64,000 bases of DNA from Bacillota bacterium (GCA_023425025.1 JAFADG010000047.1:1-64000); one strand, 5' to 3'. Numbered from the stretch's first letter, positions 1 through 7,943 are shown. Notes: generated by a model from the letters alone, not told the origin. Program-made: numbers and translations.

Positions 1-1
1 C

Positions 2-127
2 GGTGACCACATCGATATGGAAATCAAGCTGATCACCCCCATCGCCATCGAGCCGGGCCTCCGCTTCGCTATCCGCGAAGGCGGCCGCACCGTGGGCTCC
101 GGCGTCGTGGTTGACGTGATCGCGTAA
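2..127 (+). CDS. tuf: Elongation factor Tu, C-terminal end (partial)
   Basis: The last 41 codons and stop of EF-Tu, the GTPase that delivers aminoacyl-tRNA to the ribosome. The visible part is the end of beta-barrel domain 3, with the family-typical PIAIEPGLRFAIREGGRTVG stretch and the ending VGSGVVVDVIA. The rest of the gene lies left of the window. It sits upstream of the S10 operon, as in many bacteria, but is separated from it by its own terminator. Confidence 0.97.
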   Translation, partial: GDHIDMEIKLITPIAIEPGLRFAIREGGRTVGSGVVVDVIA

Positions 128-141
128 TTGGTTGCTTGCAA

Positions 142-173
142 GGGGGAGTCCATATTTGGATTCCCCCCTTTTT
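142..173 (+). terminator. Rho-independent terminator after tuf
   Basis: A 10-bp stem (142-151 with 158-167, one G-T wobble) closes a 6-nt ATATTT loop and is followed by a T run at 169-173. It starts 14 bases after the tuf stop and should end the upstream transcript. Confidence 0.9.
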
Positions 174-203
174 CCTTCACGAAAGAGCGGGAGGCGATGG
201 TCC

Positions 204-332
204 ATGGAACGGGACAGGCTGCGTTTGAAGCGCAGGCAAAAGCTCAAGGCCGCTCTTTCCAAGCTGCTGGTGTTCGTGCTGGTGCTGGGCCTGGCGGTAC
301 TGGTATTTGCCATCGCCGGCACCACGCGTTAG
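204..332 (+). CDS. Small single-pass membrane protein, 42 aa
   Basis: An unrecognised 42-residue protein. The ATG at 204 has a GGGAGG ribosome binding site about 9 bases upstream; an in-frame reading from 132 has no such site and overlaps the tuf terminator. The first 18 residues are strongly basic (MERDRLRLKRRQKLKAAL). They are followed by one hydrophobic segment (KLLVFVLVLGLAVLVFAIAG) and a short tail, giving a probable N-in membrane anchor. It lies between the tuf terminator and a weaker terminator at 402-426, so it may be a monocistron. I assign no function. The good start site and clean topology argue that it is real. Confidence 0.5.
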   Translation: MERDRLRLKRRQKLKAALSKLLVFVLVLGLAVLVFAIAGTTR

Positions 333-401
333 TGCCTTTCCGGCCACAAGATGTGGTATCGGGCACCGGGGCAACTTCCATCTGTTGCGGCGCAGCATAA
401 A

Positions 402-426
402 ACGGCCCACGTCAGGGGCGTTTTTT
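402..426 (+). terminator. Probable weak terminator
   Basis: An imperfect stem (ACGGCCC at 402-408 with GGGGCGT at 415-421, one mismatch) leads straight into a run of six T. It lies 70 bases after the 42-aa ORF and ahead of the S10 promoter. Confidence 0.5.
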
Positions 427-680
427 CTGCCAGGGTTTGGACACACGCGGGGGCGTGGATATAGTTTTTGGGAAAAACGTCAGGTATATCAACAAAAACG
501 TAAACCGCTTTTTTTACATCCGCAGCTTGAGAAACAGATTAGCGTCTTTGGAGGGGAAAATGCGATACGCCCGGATCAGTGTCCTTGCGATAAGCCCAAC
601 TTTGGCTATGCGACTCGATTTTCACGGCATATTTTCCTGAAAATCGCAGAAAAAATGTTTGTGAAGATCCAGTAAAACTA
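427..680 (+). other. Intergenic stretch without a supported gene
   Basis: AT-richer than the flanking genes. Short open frames here (for example 437-640) have no ribosome binding site and no recognisable protein. A 9-bp perfect inverted repeat (CGATTTTCA-type arms, 616-624 and 638-646) has no T run after it, so it does not look like a terminator. It may be an operator or chance. Confidence 0.5.
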
Positions 681-709
681 TTGCAAAAGGGATTCGCTTG
701 CTTTATAAT
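681..709 (+). promoter_or_regulatory. Promoter of the S10-spc-alpha operon
   Basis: TTGCAA at 681-686, a 17-bp spacer, and TATAAT at 704-709: a near-consensus housekeeping promoter. Transcription would begin near 716, leaving a leader of about 163 bases before rpsJ. Confidence 0.88.
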
Positions 710-715
710 GATGAG

Positions 716-878
716 GTTGTCTGTCCAAGGGATGAAGTGGTAAGTTGCCGCCAGGCCAGGCGGGTAATTATCATGGACCAGCCCGGTAATCGGGCGGCGG
801 ACTTAAGGCGCGTACGGGCATGCACCCATACGGCACGCCCGGCAGCGTGTACTTGAGAACGATCAAGGAGGGTAATCA
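716..878 (+). promoter_or_regulatory. Structured 5' leader of the S10 operon
   Basis: This roughly 160-nt untranslated leader contains a GCCCG-gtaat-CGGGC hairpin (781-795). It also holds a longer-range GCCGCC/GGCGGC pairing (747-752 with 793-798) that competes with that hairpin, and a second hairpin (CGGGC 815-819 with GCCCG 837-841) close to the ribosome binding site. Autogenous control through leaders of ribosomal protein operons is well known, and leaders upstream of S10 have been proposed in Clostridia. Identity with any described leader class was not tested. Confidence 0.5.
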
Positions 879-1187
879 ATGGCCAGCCAGAAAATCCGCA
901 TCAAGCTCAAGGCGTACGAGCACCAACTCATCGACCAGTCCGCGGAACGGATCGTGGATACCGCCAAGCGGACCGGAGCTCGTGTGTCCGGCCCCATCCC
1001 CCTTCCCACGGAGAAGGAAATTGTCACCATTTTGCGCGCGCCCCACAAGTACAAGGACAGCCGCGAGCAGTTTGAAAAGCGCACCCACAAGCGCCTGATC
1101 GACATCCACAACCCCAATCCCCGCACCGTGGACGCCATGATGAAGCTCGATCTTCCTGCTGGTGTCGAAATTGAAATCAAGCTGTAA
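879..1187 (+). CDS. rpsJ: 30S ribosomal protein S10
   Basis: 102 residues, the normal length for S10, a small-subunit head protein that also pairs with NusB in transcription antitermination. It begins ASQKIRIKLKAYEHQLIDQS and carries the conserved long-loop segment SGPIPLPTEKEIVTILRAPH. An AAGGAGGG ribosome binding site sits 8 bases before ATG 879. It is the first gene after the operon promoter; rplC follows after 27 bases. Confidence 0.99.
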   Translation: MASQKIRIKLKAYEHQLIDQSAERIVDTAKRTGARVSGPIPLPTEKEIVTILRAPHKYKDSREQFEKRTHKRLIDIHNPNPRTVDAMMKLDLPAGVEIEIKL

Positions 1188-1214
1188 GACAGAAAAGCAG
1201 GAGGTGTAAGATAC

Positions 1215-1856
1215 ATGAAAAAAGCCATCGTAGGCAAAAAGCTCGGCATGACCCAGGTGTTTACCAAAGACGGCCGCCTGGTGCCTGTCACTGTCATCGA
1301 AGCCGGTCTCTGCACTGTCGTGCAGAAGAAGACCGCTGAAAAAGACGGTTATGAAGCCATCCAGGTAGGCTTTGACACCCTCAACGAAAACCGCGCCAAG
1401 AAGCTGCTCAACAAGCCCGAGGCCGGTCATTTCAAAAAGGCCGGGGCAGCCCCCTGCCGCACGCTGCGCGAACTGCGCCTGGAAGATTCCGCTTCCTTTA
1501 ACGTCGGCCAGGAACTGAAGGCAGACGTGTTCGCCGCCGGAGAAAAGATCGACGTCGTCGGCACCAGCCGCGGCCACGGCTTCACCGGCGCCATCTACCG
1601 CTGGAACCAGCACACCGGTCCCATGGCCCACGGCTCGAAGTATCACCGCGGCGTGGGTTCCATGAGCGCCAACACACATCCCGCCCACGTGTTCAAGAAC
1701 AAGAAGATGTCCGGTCATTACGGTGTCGAGCGTGTGACCATTCAGAACCTGGAGATCGTGCAGGTGGATGCGGAGCGCAACCTGCTTCTGGTCAAGGGCG
1801 CCGTGCCCGGCCCCAAAGGCACCGTGCTTCTGGTCCGCAATACGGTGAAGGCCTGA
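1215..1856 (+). CDS. rplC: 50S ribosomal protein L3
   Basis: 213 residues, the normal size. L3 is an early assembly protein whose central loop reaches toward the peptidyl transferase centre. The signature TSRGHGFTGAIYRWNQ and the following MAHGSKYHRGVGSM segment are intact. The ribosome binding site is GCAGGAGGTG before ATG 1215. Second gene of the S10 cluster. Confidence 0.99.
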   Translation: MKKAIVGKKLGMTQVFTKDGRLVPVTVIEAGLCTVVQKKTAEKDGYEAIQVGFDTLNENRAKKLLNKPEAGHFKKAGAAPCRTLRELRLEDSASFNVGQELKADVFAAGEKIDVVGTSRGHGFTGAIYRWNQHTGPMAHGSKYHRGVGSMSANTHPAHVFKNKKMSGHYGVERVTIQNLEIVQVDAERNLLLVKGAVPGPKGTVLLVRNTVKA

Positions 1857-1884
1857 TGCCTTGGTGAAGGAGGAGAACGTCATT

Positions 1885-2511
1885 ATGCCCAAGACTGCTC
1901 TTTATAACATGGAAGGCGCGGCCATCGGCGAGGTCGAACTGAGCGACGAGCTTTTTGCCGCGGAAGTTCACGGACCCGCTATGCACCTGGTGGTCCGCTC
2001 CATTTTGGCCAATCAGCGCCAGGGCACGCAGAGCGCCCTGACCCGCGGCGAAGTACGCGGCGGCGGCCGCAAGATCTACCGGCAAAAGGGTACCGGTAAT
2101 GCCCGCCACCATGGCAACCGCGCCCCCCAGTTCCGCCACGGCGGCGTTATCTTTGCCCCAAAGCCCCGTGATTACGTCGTAGGCGTCAACCGCAAGGTCC
2201 GCCGCCTGGCGTTCAAGAGCGCGCTGACCGCCAAGTTCAACGCCGGCGAAATCACCGTCGTGGACAAGGTTGTGCTGCCCGAAGCCAAAACCCGCCTGGT
2301 GGCTTCCTTTTTGAACAAGCTGGGCGTTACAAAGACCGCCATGCTCGTTCTGTCCGCCCCGGACGAGACGGTTGTCCGCGCCGCCCGCAACATTGAGAAC
2401 CTGCAAACCGCGTATGTCAACACCCTCAACGTGTACGACATCCTGCGCGCCGGCAAAATCATACTGACCCTTGAGGCGACCAAGAGCGTGGAGGAGGTGT
2501 ACGCGCAATGA
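1885..2511 (+). CDS. rplD: 50S ribosomal protein L4
   Basis: 208 residues. L4 lines the peptide exit tunnel, and in E. coli it represses its own operon. The tunnel loop GEVRGGGRKIYRQKGTGN is present. I chose ATG 1885 because AAGGAGGAG lies about 11 bases upstream; the frame stays open to a TTG at 1861, but that codon precedes the ribosome binding site. Its stop overlaps the start of rplW by four bases (ATGA), suggesting translational coupling. Confidence 0.98.
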   Translation: MPKTALYNMEGAAIGEVELSDELFAAEVHGPAMHLVVRSILANQRQGTQSALTRGEVRGGGRKIYRQKGTGNARHHGNRAPQFRHGGVIFAPKPRDYVVGVNRKVRRLAFKSALTAKFNAGEITVVDKVVLPEAKTRLVASFLNKLGVTKTAMLVLSAPDETVVRAARNIENLQTAYVNTLNVYDILRAGKIILTLEATKSVEEVYAQ

Positions 2512-2813
2512 AAGATCCCCATGACATCATCCTGCGCCCGGTGCTCACCGAAAAGGCGTATGATGGCATCGCCGACAAGCGTTATGTGTTCGAAGTGGCG
2601 GTAAACGCCAACAAGACTGAGATCAAGCAGGCGCTGGAAGCCATCTTCAAAGATGACGGCGTCCAGGTGGACAAGGTCAACACCCTGCGCACCCTGGGCA
2701 AGATCAAGCGGCAGGGCAAGAATTCCGGCCGTACCGCCGAGGTCAAGAAGGCCTATGTAACGCTCAAGAAAGAGTCGAAACCCATCCAATTCTTTGAGGG
2801 CATGGCCCAGTAA
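2508..2813 (+). CDS. rplW: 50S ribosomal protein L23
   Basis: 101 residues, normal for bacterial L23. This protein sits at the tunnel exit and is the docking site for trigger factor and SRP. It starts with DPHDIILRPVLTEKAYDGIA, the usual opening, and keeps the VNTLRTLGKIKRQGKNSGRT extension. It overlaps the end of rplD by four bases; GGAGGTGT inside rplD provides the ribosome binding site. Confidence 0.98.
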   Translation: MKDPHDIILRPVLTEKAYDGIADKRYVFEVAVNANKTEIKQALEAIFKDDGVQVDKVNTLRTLGKIKRQGKNSGRTAEVKKAYVTLKKESKPIQFFEGMAQ

Positions 2814-2832
2814 AGCAGGGAGGACAAGAACA

Positions 2833-3666
2833 ATGGCTATCCGTCTTTATAAGCCGACTTCGCCCGCCCGGCGCTTTATGTCGGTCCTGACGTTCGAGGA
2901 GATCACCACAAAGACGCCGGAAAAGTCTCTGGTGGAATACCTCAAAAAGAACTCCGGCCGCAACAAGCAGGGCAAGATCACCGTCCGTCATCAGGGCGGC
3001 GGCAACAAGATCAAGTACCGCATCATCGACTTCAAGCGCAACAAGCTGGATATCCCCGCGAAGGTTGCTTCCATTGAGTATGACCCCAACCGCTCGGCCT
3101 TCATTGCCCTTTTGCACTATGCCGACGGCGAGAAGCGCTACATCCTGGCTCCCCAGGGTCTTTCCGTGGGCGATAAGGTGGTAAGCGGCGAGACGGCCGA
3201 CATCAAGCCCGGCAACACGCTGCCCATCGCCAATATTCCCGTGGGTACGCTGATCCACAACATCGAGATCAAGCCCGGCCGCGGCGGCCAATTGGCCCGC
3301 TCCGCCGGCATGAGCGCTCAGCTGATGGCCAAGGAAGGCGCTTACGCCCAGGTCCGGCTTCCCTCCGGTGAAGTGCGCCGCGTTCCCATGAACGCCAAGG
3401 CCACCATTGGCACCGTGGGCAACAGCGATCACGAAAACGTGCGCATCGGCAAGGCCGGCCGCAAACGCCACATGGGCATCCGCCCCACCGTCCGCGGCGT
3501 GGTTATGAACCCGGTGGACCACCCCCACGGCGGCGGCGAGGGCAGGTCCCCTGTCGGCATGCCCGCTCCCGTAACCCCCTGGGGCAAGGTGGCGCTGGGG
3601 CTTAAGACCCGCAAGCACAAGAAGTACTCCAACAAGATGATCGTCAAGCGTGCGGGCAGCAAGTGA
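2833..3666 (+). CDS. rplB: 50S ribosomal protein L2
   Basis: 277 residues, normal for L2, a core protein needed for subunit joining and peptidyl transfer. The near-invariant NPVDHPHGGGEGRSPVG motif, with its functional histidine, is intact. ATG 2833 follows GGGAGGACAAGAACA. An open frame from 2794 lacks a ribosome binding site and adds residues foreign to L2, so the shorter start is used. Confidence 0.99.
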   Translation: MAIRLYKPTSPARRFMSVLTFEEITTKTPEKSLVEYLKKNSGRNKQGKITVRHQGGGNKIKYRIIDFKRNKLDIPAKVASIEYDPNRSAFIALLHYADGEKRYILAPQGLSVGDKVVSGETADIKPGNTLPIANIPVGTLIHNIEIKPGRGGQLARSAGMSAQLMAKEGAYAQVRLPSGEVRRVPMNAKATIGTVGNSDHENVRIGKAGRKRHMGIRPTVRGVVMNPVDHPHGGGEGRSPVGMPAPVTPWGKVALGLKTRKHKKYSNKMIVKRAGSK

Positions 3667-3699
3667 CCGCGTAGCCAGTAGGAAGGAGGCAACCTAAGA

Positions 3700-3978
3700 A
3701 TGAGCCGTTCCATTAAGAAGGGACCTTTCGTAAATGAAGCGCTTCTGAAGCGCGTTACGGCAATGAATACCGCCGGAAAAAAGAGCGTCGTGAAGACCTG
3801 GTCCAGGGCTTCCACCATCTTTCCGGATTTTGTGGGCCACACCATCGCCGTGCATGACGGCCGCAAGCATGTTCCGGTGTATGTGACCGAGGACATGGTA
3901 GGACACAAGCTTGGCGAATTCGCCCCCACCCGGACCTTCCGGGGTCACGCCGGCGAGAAGGCCACCGCCCGCAAGTAA
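3700..3978 (+). CDS. rpsS: 30S ribosomal protein S19
   Basis: 92 residues, standard length. S19 forms the head of the 30S subunit with S13 and contacts the A-site tRNA region. It opens SRSIKKGPFVNEALLKRV, and the conserved VGHKLGEFAPTRTFRGH stretch is near the C-terminus. A GGAAGGAGG site precedes ATG 3700. A very long antisense frame across this region is a shadow. Confidence 0.99.
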   Translation: MSRSIKKGPFVNEALLKRVTAMNTAGKKSVVKTWSRASTIFPDFVGHTIAVHDGRKHVPVYVTEDMVGHKLGEFAPTRTFRGHAGEKATARK

Positions 3979-3996
3979 ACGGAAGGAGTGATTTCG

Positions 3997-4380
3997 ATGG
4001 CAACCAGAACCAAGGAAAAGGCTGCGGCGCGTAAAGCGAATGCCGATAAACGGCCCCACGCCCATGCCAGGTACATCCGCATCACTTCCCGCAAAGTCAA
4101 AATCGTGATCGATCTGATCCGTGGGAAAAAGGTGGACGAAGCCCTGGCCATCCTGATGTATACACCCAAGGCGGCTTCCCCCGTAGTGGCAAAGCTGTTG
4201 AACAGCGCCATCGCCAATGCGGTCAATAACCAGGATCTGGACCGCAATTCGCTGTATGTGGCGGAAATTTGCGCCAACCCGGGCCCCACGCTCAAGCGTT
4301 TTGTGGCCCGCAGCCGCGGCAGTGCTGCCCCTATGCTCAAACGCACCAGCCACATCAGCGTGGTGCTTGATCAAAAGTAA
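3997..4380 (+). CDS. rplV: 50S ribosomal protein L22
   Basis: 127 residues. L22 is a tunnel protein whose beta-hairpin shapes the constriction and is a site of macrolide resistance changes. The hairpin-tip segment RSRGSAAPMLKRTSHISVV is recognisable. ATG 3997 is chosen because AAGGAG lies 8 bases upstream; the GTG at 3988 overlaps that ribosome binding site. The N-terminal 25 residues are rich in Ala, Lys and His. Confidence 0.98.
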   Translation: MATRTKEKAAARKANADKRPHAHARYIRITSRKVKIVIDLIRGKKVDEALAILMYTPKAASPVVAKLLNSAIANAVNNQDLDRNSLYVAEICANPGPTLKRFVARSRGSAAPMLKRTSHISVVLDQK

Positions 4381-4398
4381 TCCGAGGGAGGTTTTTCC

Positions 4399-5073
4399 AT
4401 GGGTCAGAAGGTAAATCCGCACGGCGCTCGCGTCGGTGTGATCTTTGACTGGAGCACCCGCTGGTACGCCGGCAAAAAAGATTTCGCGAACAACCTCATC
4501 GAGGATTACAAGCTCCGCGAAATGCTGAAGGAAAAGTACTATGCTACCGGCATCAGCCGGATCGACATCGAGCGCAGCGCCAGCCGCCTGACGGTGAACA
4601 TCTTCACCGCCAAGCCCGGCATGATTATCGGCCGCGGCGGCGCCGGCATCGAAGCGCTGAAAAAGGACATCGAGCAGTTCCTGGGTCATCCGGCCAACCT
4701 CAATGTTCTGGAGATCAAGCAGCCCGATCTGGACGCTCAGCTGATGGCCGAGAATATCGCCCAGCAGCTGGAAAAGCGCATCAGCTTCCGCCGTGCCTTG
4801 AAGCAGGCTTTGCAAAAGGCCATGAAGGGCGGCGCCAAGGGGATCAAGGCCATGGTCAGCGGCCGCCTGGGCGGCGCGGACATCGCCCGCACCGAGCAGT
4901 ATCATGAAGGCTCCATCCCCCTGCAGACGCTGCGGGCCAACATTGACTATGGCTTTGCCGAGGCCAAGACCACTTACGGCCGTCTGGGCGTGAAGGTTTG
5001 GATCTACAAGGGCCAAATCCTGCCCAGGGCCAAGAAATCCCCGGCCGCTGCCCGGACCGAAGGAGGCAAGTAA
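4399..5073 (+). CDS. rpsC: 30S ribosomal protein S3
   Basis: 224 residues. S3 forms part of the mRNA entry channel and contributes to mRNA helicase activity. It opens GQKVNPHGARVGVIFDWSTR. The KH-type RNA-binding loop IIGRGGAGIEALKKDIEQF lies at about residues 73-92, and the C-terminal domain carries RTEQYHEGSIPLQTLRA. The ribosome binding site is GAGGGAGG before ATG 4399. Confidence 0.99.
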   Translation: MGQKVNPHGARVGVIFDWSTRWYAGKKDFANNLIEDYKLREMLKEKYYATGISRIDIERSASRLTVNIFTAKPGMIIGRGGAGIEALKKDIEQFLGHPANLNVLEIKQPDLDAQLMAENIAQQLEKRISFRRALKQALQKAMKGGAKGIKAMVSGRLGGADIARTEQYHEGSIPLQTLRANIDYGFAEAKTTYGRLGVKVWIYKGQILPRAKKSPAAARTEGGK

Positions 5074-5076
5074 TCC

Positions 5077-5517
5077 ATGTTGATGCCCAAACGTGTAAAA
5101 CGCCGCCGCGTGTTCCGCGGTCGCATGAAGGGTAAGGCCACCCGCGGCAACTTCCTGGCTTACGGCGAATTCGGCCTTGCGGCCACTGAGCCCGCCTGGA
5201 TCACCAGCCAGCAGATCGAGGCCGCCCGTATCGCCCTGACCCGCTACACCAAGCGCGGCGGTCAGGTCTGGATCAAGATTTTCCCCGACAAGCCCGTTAC
5301 CGAGAAGCCCGCCGAGACCCGCATGGGTTCCGGTAAAGGTTCCCCCGAGTACTGGGTGGCCGTTGTAAAGCCCGGCCGCGTCCTCTTTGAAATCGCAGGC
5401 GTGCCCGAAGCCGACGCCCGCGAGGCGCTCCGTCTGGCCAGCCACAAGCTGCCTATCAAGACCAAGGTCCTCCAGCGCGAGGAGCAAAACACGCAAGCGG
5501 GTGGTGAAAGCAAATGA
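5077..5517 (+). CDS. rplP: 50S ribosomal protein L16
   Basis: 146 residues, with the typical bacterial start MLMPKRVKRRRVFRGRMKG. L16 helps shape the A-site tRNA pocket. The conserved GSGKGSPEYWVAVVKPGR stretch is present. ATG 5077 is preferred over ATG 5083 by spacing to the AAGGAGG inside the end of rpsC and by the family consensus. The stop overlaps the rpmC start by four bases. Confidence 0.98.
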   Translation: MLMPKRVKRRRVFRGRMKGKATRGNFLAYGEFGLAATEPAWITSQQIEAARIALTRYTKRGGQVWIKIFPDKPVTEKPAETRMGSGKGSPEYWVAVVKPGRVLFEIAGVPEADAREALRLASHKLPIKTKVLQREEQNTQAGGESK

Positions 5518-5711
5518 AGGCCAGCGAATTTGCTGCTATGAATGTTATTCAGTTGAATGACAAGATCAAGGAATTGAAGAGCGAGCTGTTCACCCTTCGT
5601 TTCCAGCTTGCTACCGGCCAGCTTCAAAACACGATGCAGATCGTTTCCGTAAAGCGGGATATCGCCCGGGCGAAGACCGTTCTGCGGGCACTCGACCAGA
5701 AGCAGGCGTAA
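5514..5711 (+). CDS. rpmC: 50S ribosomal protein L29
   Basis: 65 residues, a two-helix protein near the tunnel exit beside L23. The consensus ELKSELFTLRFQLATGQLQN followed by IARAKTVLRAL is clear. It overlaps rplP by four bases, with GGTGAA as a modest ribosome binding site, so coupling to L16 translation is likely. Confidence 0.98.
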   Translation: MKASEFAAMNVIQLNDKIKELKSELFTLRFQLATGQLQNTMQIVSVKRDIARAKTVLRALDQKQA

Positions 5712-5739
5712 CAAGACGTGAAAGGAGGCAGCCGTTTCC

Positions 5740-6000
5740 ATGTCTGAACAAAGAGGAATCCGCAAGAGCCGCATCGGCGTCGTGGTAAGCGACAAGATGG
5801 ACAAGACCATCGTCATCTCCATCAAGACTCGCGTTCGCCACCCGCTTTATGGAAAGATTATGAACCAGACCAGCAAGCTCAAAGCCCACGACGAGAACAA
5901 CGAGTGCGGCATCGGTGATACCGTACGCGTGATGGAAACCCGCCCGCTGAGCCACGACAAACGCTGGCGCCTGGTGGAGATCATCGAAAAGGCGAAGTGA
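5740..6000 (+). CDS. rpsQ: 30S ribosomal protein S17
   Basis: 86 residues, an early 16S rRNA-binding OB-fold protein. It carries RIGVVVSDKMDKTIVISIKT and the RPLSHDKRWRLVEIIEKAK tail expected of the family. AAAGGAGG lies upstream of ATG 5740, 28 bases after rpmC. Confidence 0.98.
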   Translation: MSEQRGIRKSRIGVVVSDKMDKTIVISIKTRVRHPLYGKIMNQTSKLKAHDENNECGIGDTVRVMETRPLSHDKRWRLVEIIEKAK

Positions 6001-6025
6001 GCCGTCGTAAAGGAGGAAAACCCCT

Positions 6026-6394
6026 ATGATCCAGCCGCAAACGCGACTGAAGGTGGCCGACAATTCCGGCGCCAAGGAAATCATGTGCATCCGTGTCCTG
6101 GGCGGCTCCTTCCGCCGGGATGGGTCCATTGGCGATATCATCGTGGCCAGTGTGAAAACTGCCACCCCCGGCGGCACCGTCAAAAAGGGCGATGTGGTCA
6201 AGGCCGTTGTGGTGCGCATGCGCAAGCAGAAGCGCCGCCCCGACGGCAGCTATATCCGCTTTGACGACAACGCAGCCGTCATCATCAACGAACAAAAGAT
6301 GCCCCGCGGGACCCGTATCTTCGGGCCTGTCGCCCGGGAACTGCGCGAGAAGGATTTCATGAAAATCGTCTCGCTGGCCCCGGAAGTACTGTAA
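6026..6394 (+). CDS. rplN: 50S ribosomal protein L14
   Basis: 122 residues, exactly the usual size. L14 lies at the subunit interface and is the site where the silencing factor RsfS binds. It opens MIQPQTRLKVADNSGAKEIM and ends VARELREKDFMKIVSLAPEVL, both near-invariant. AAAGGAGGA precedes the start. First gene of the classical spc segment. Confidence 0.99.
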   Translation: MIQPQTRLKVADNSGAKEIMCIRVLGGSFRRDGSIGDIIVASVKTATPGGTVKKGDVVKAVVVRMRKQKRRPDGSYIRFDDNAAVIINEQKMPRGTRIFGPVARELREKDFMKIVSLAPEVL

Positions 6395-6409
6395 GGAGGT
6401 GTGACGATT

Positions 6410-6745
6410 ATGCATATTCGTTCCAAAGATCAGGTCGTTGTCATCTCCGGTGACGATAAGGGCAAAAAGGGCAAGATCCTTGCCGCCTACCCCAAGACCG
6501 GCAAGGTCACGGTGGAAGGCGTAGCCATTGTCACCAAGCATCAAAAGCCCCGCAGGCAGGGACAGCCCGGCGGCATCATTCACCAGGAAAGCGCCATCGA
6601 CGCTTCCAACGTCATGCTCGTCTGCCCCAAGTGCGGCGCGCCCACCAGGGTTGGCCGCGTGGCGGATGTGGTGGAAAAGGAAGACGGCAAGAAGGTCAAG
6701 AAAATGATTCGCGTCTGCAAAAAGTGCAAGGCGAAGATCGACTGA
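6410..6745 (+). CDS. rplX: 50S ribosomal protein L24
   Basis: 111 residues. L24 initiates large-subunit assembly. The KOW motif is VVVISGDDKGKKGKILAAYP. It is a cysteine-containing (C+) form: CPKCG and CKKC pairs near the C-terminus could bind zinc. ATG 6410 lies 9 bases after AAGGAGGT; a GTG at 6401 directly abuts that site and is not used. Confidence 0.98.
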   Translation: MHIRSKDQVVVISGDDKGKKGKILAAYPKTGKVTVEGVAIVTKHQKPRRQGQPGGIIHQESAIDASNVMLVCPKCGAPTRVGRVADVVEKEDGKKVKKMIRVCKKCKAKID

Positions 6746-6766
6746 TAAAGGGAGAGGAGACGGCAA

Positions 6767-7309
6767 ATGGCTACCAGAATTCGTGAAAAATATTTTGCCG
6801 AAGCTGTGCCTGCCCTGAAGCAGAAATTCGGCTATGAAAACGTCATGCAGATCCCCAAGCTGGAGAAGGTCGTTATCAACATGGGCCTGGGCGACTGCAA
6901 GGACAATGCCAAGGCGCTGGAAGGCGCTGTGGCGGAGCTGACCGCCATCGCCGGCCAGAAGGCTCAAATCACCAAGGCCCGCAAGAGCATCGCCAACTTC
7001 AAGGTGCGCGCGGGCATGAACATCGGCGCCAAGGTCACCATCCGGGGTGTCCGGATGGACGAATTCATCGATAAATTGATGAATGTGGCCCTTCCCCGCG
7101 TGCGCGACTTCCGCGGCGTTTCCACCAAGGCTTTTGACGGCCGCGGCAACTATGCCCTGGGCATCCGCGAACAGCTGCTGTTCCCTGAAATCGAGTACGA
7201 CAAGGTGGAAAAGGTTCGGGGTATGGAAATCATCTTCGTAACCACCGCCAAGACGGACGAGGAATGCATGGAACTGCTGCGGCTGCTGGGCATGCCGTTT
7301 GCACAGTAA
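6767..7309 (+). CDS. rplE: 50S ribosomal protein L5
   Basis: 180 residues, normal length. L5 binds 5S rRNA in the central protuberance and contacts P-site tRNA. It contains QIPKLEKVVINMGLGDCKDN and the KVTIRGVRMDEFIDKLMNVA stretch, and ends FVTTAKTDEECMELLRLLGM. A GGGAGAGGAG site precedes ATG 6767. Confidence 0.99.
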   Translation: MATRIREKYFAEAVPALKQKFGYENVMQIPKLEKVVINMGLGDCKDNAKALEGAVAELTAIAGQKAQITKARKSIANFKVRAGMNIGAKVTIRGVRMDEFIDKLMNVALPRVRDFRGVSTKAFDGRGNYALGIREQLLFPEIEYDKVEKVRGMEIIFVTTAKTDEECMELLRLLGMPFAQ

Positions 7310-7327
7310 GGGAAGGAGGAAGAAAAA

Positions 7328-7513
7328 ATGGCTAAAACAAGCATGATCCTAAAGCAACAGAGGCCAGCAAAATTCTCCACCCGCGCCTATACCCGCTGCC
7401 GCCTGTGCGGCCGGCCCCACTCGGTGCTCCGCAAATACGGCGTATGCCGCATCTGCTTCAGAGAATTGGCCTATGCCGGCCAGATCCCCGGTGTCCGCAA
7501 GGCCAGCTGGTAA
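7328..7513 (+). CDS. rpsZ: 30S ribosomal protein S14, zinc type
   Basis: 61 residues, the short zinc-binding S14 (type Z) found in Gram-positive bacteria. The four ligands are CRLC and, sixteen residues later, CRIC. It keeps the RELAYAGQIPGVRKASW ending. GGAAGGAGGAAG precedes ATG 7328. A zinc-free paralogue, if the genome has one, is not in this window. Confidence 0.98.
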   Translation: MAKTSMILKQQRPAKFSTRAYTRCRLCGRPHSVLRKYGVCRICFRELAYAGQIPGVRKASW

Positions 7514-7541
7514 GCGGGGAAGAACGGAAGGAGGTTCCACC

Positions 7542-7943
7542 ATGGTTGTGAATGATCCCATTGCCGATATGCTGACCCGCATCCGCAATGCCCAAATCGC
7601 CAAGCATGATGCCCTGACGTTGCCTGCAAGCAACCTCAAGAAGGCGCTCGCCAAGATTTTGCTGGCGGAAGGATATGTGAAGTCCGTGGACTTTCAGGAT
7701 GAAGGTCCCGCGGGCAGTATCAAGATTGTTTTGAAGTATGTCAACGGCAAGCAGCAGCCCGTGATCGCGGGTCTCAAACGCATCAGCCGCCCCGGCCTGC
7801 GCGTGTATGCCCGTTGCGAAGAACTGCCCAAGGTGTTAGGCGGCCTCGGCATTGCCATCGTCAGCACCTCCAAGGGCCTGATGACCGACAAGGAAGCCCG
7901 CAGGAACTTGATCGGCGGCGAAGTGCTGGCTTATATCTGGTAA
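7542..7943 (+). CDS. rpsH: 30S ribosomal protein S8
   Basis: 133 residues. S8 is a primary 16S rRNA-binding protein; in E. coli it represses the spc operon. The opening NDPIADMLTRIRNA and the ending VSTSKGLMTDKEARRNLIGG are conserved. ATG 7542 has AAGGAGGT upstream. A longer in-frame reading from 7473 runs through rpsZ and is rejected. Confidence 0.99.
   Translation: MVVNDPIADMLTRIRNAQIAKHDALTLPASNLKKALAKILLAEGYVKSVDFQDEGPAGSIKIVLKYVNGKQQPVIAGLKRISRPGLRVYARCEELPKVLGGLGIAIVSTSKGLMTDKEARRNLIGGEVLAYIW

Noticed and set aside
307..675. 122-codon frame between tuf and rpsJ
   Set aside because: Crosses a terminator-like hairpin, has no ribosome binding site and resembles no protein.
3694..5496. 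600-codon open frame on the minus strand
   Set aside because: It lies antisense to rpsS, rplV, rpsC and rplP and arises from GC-rich third positions; no ribosome binding site and no recognisable domains.
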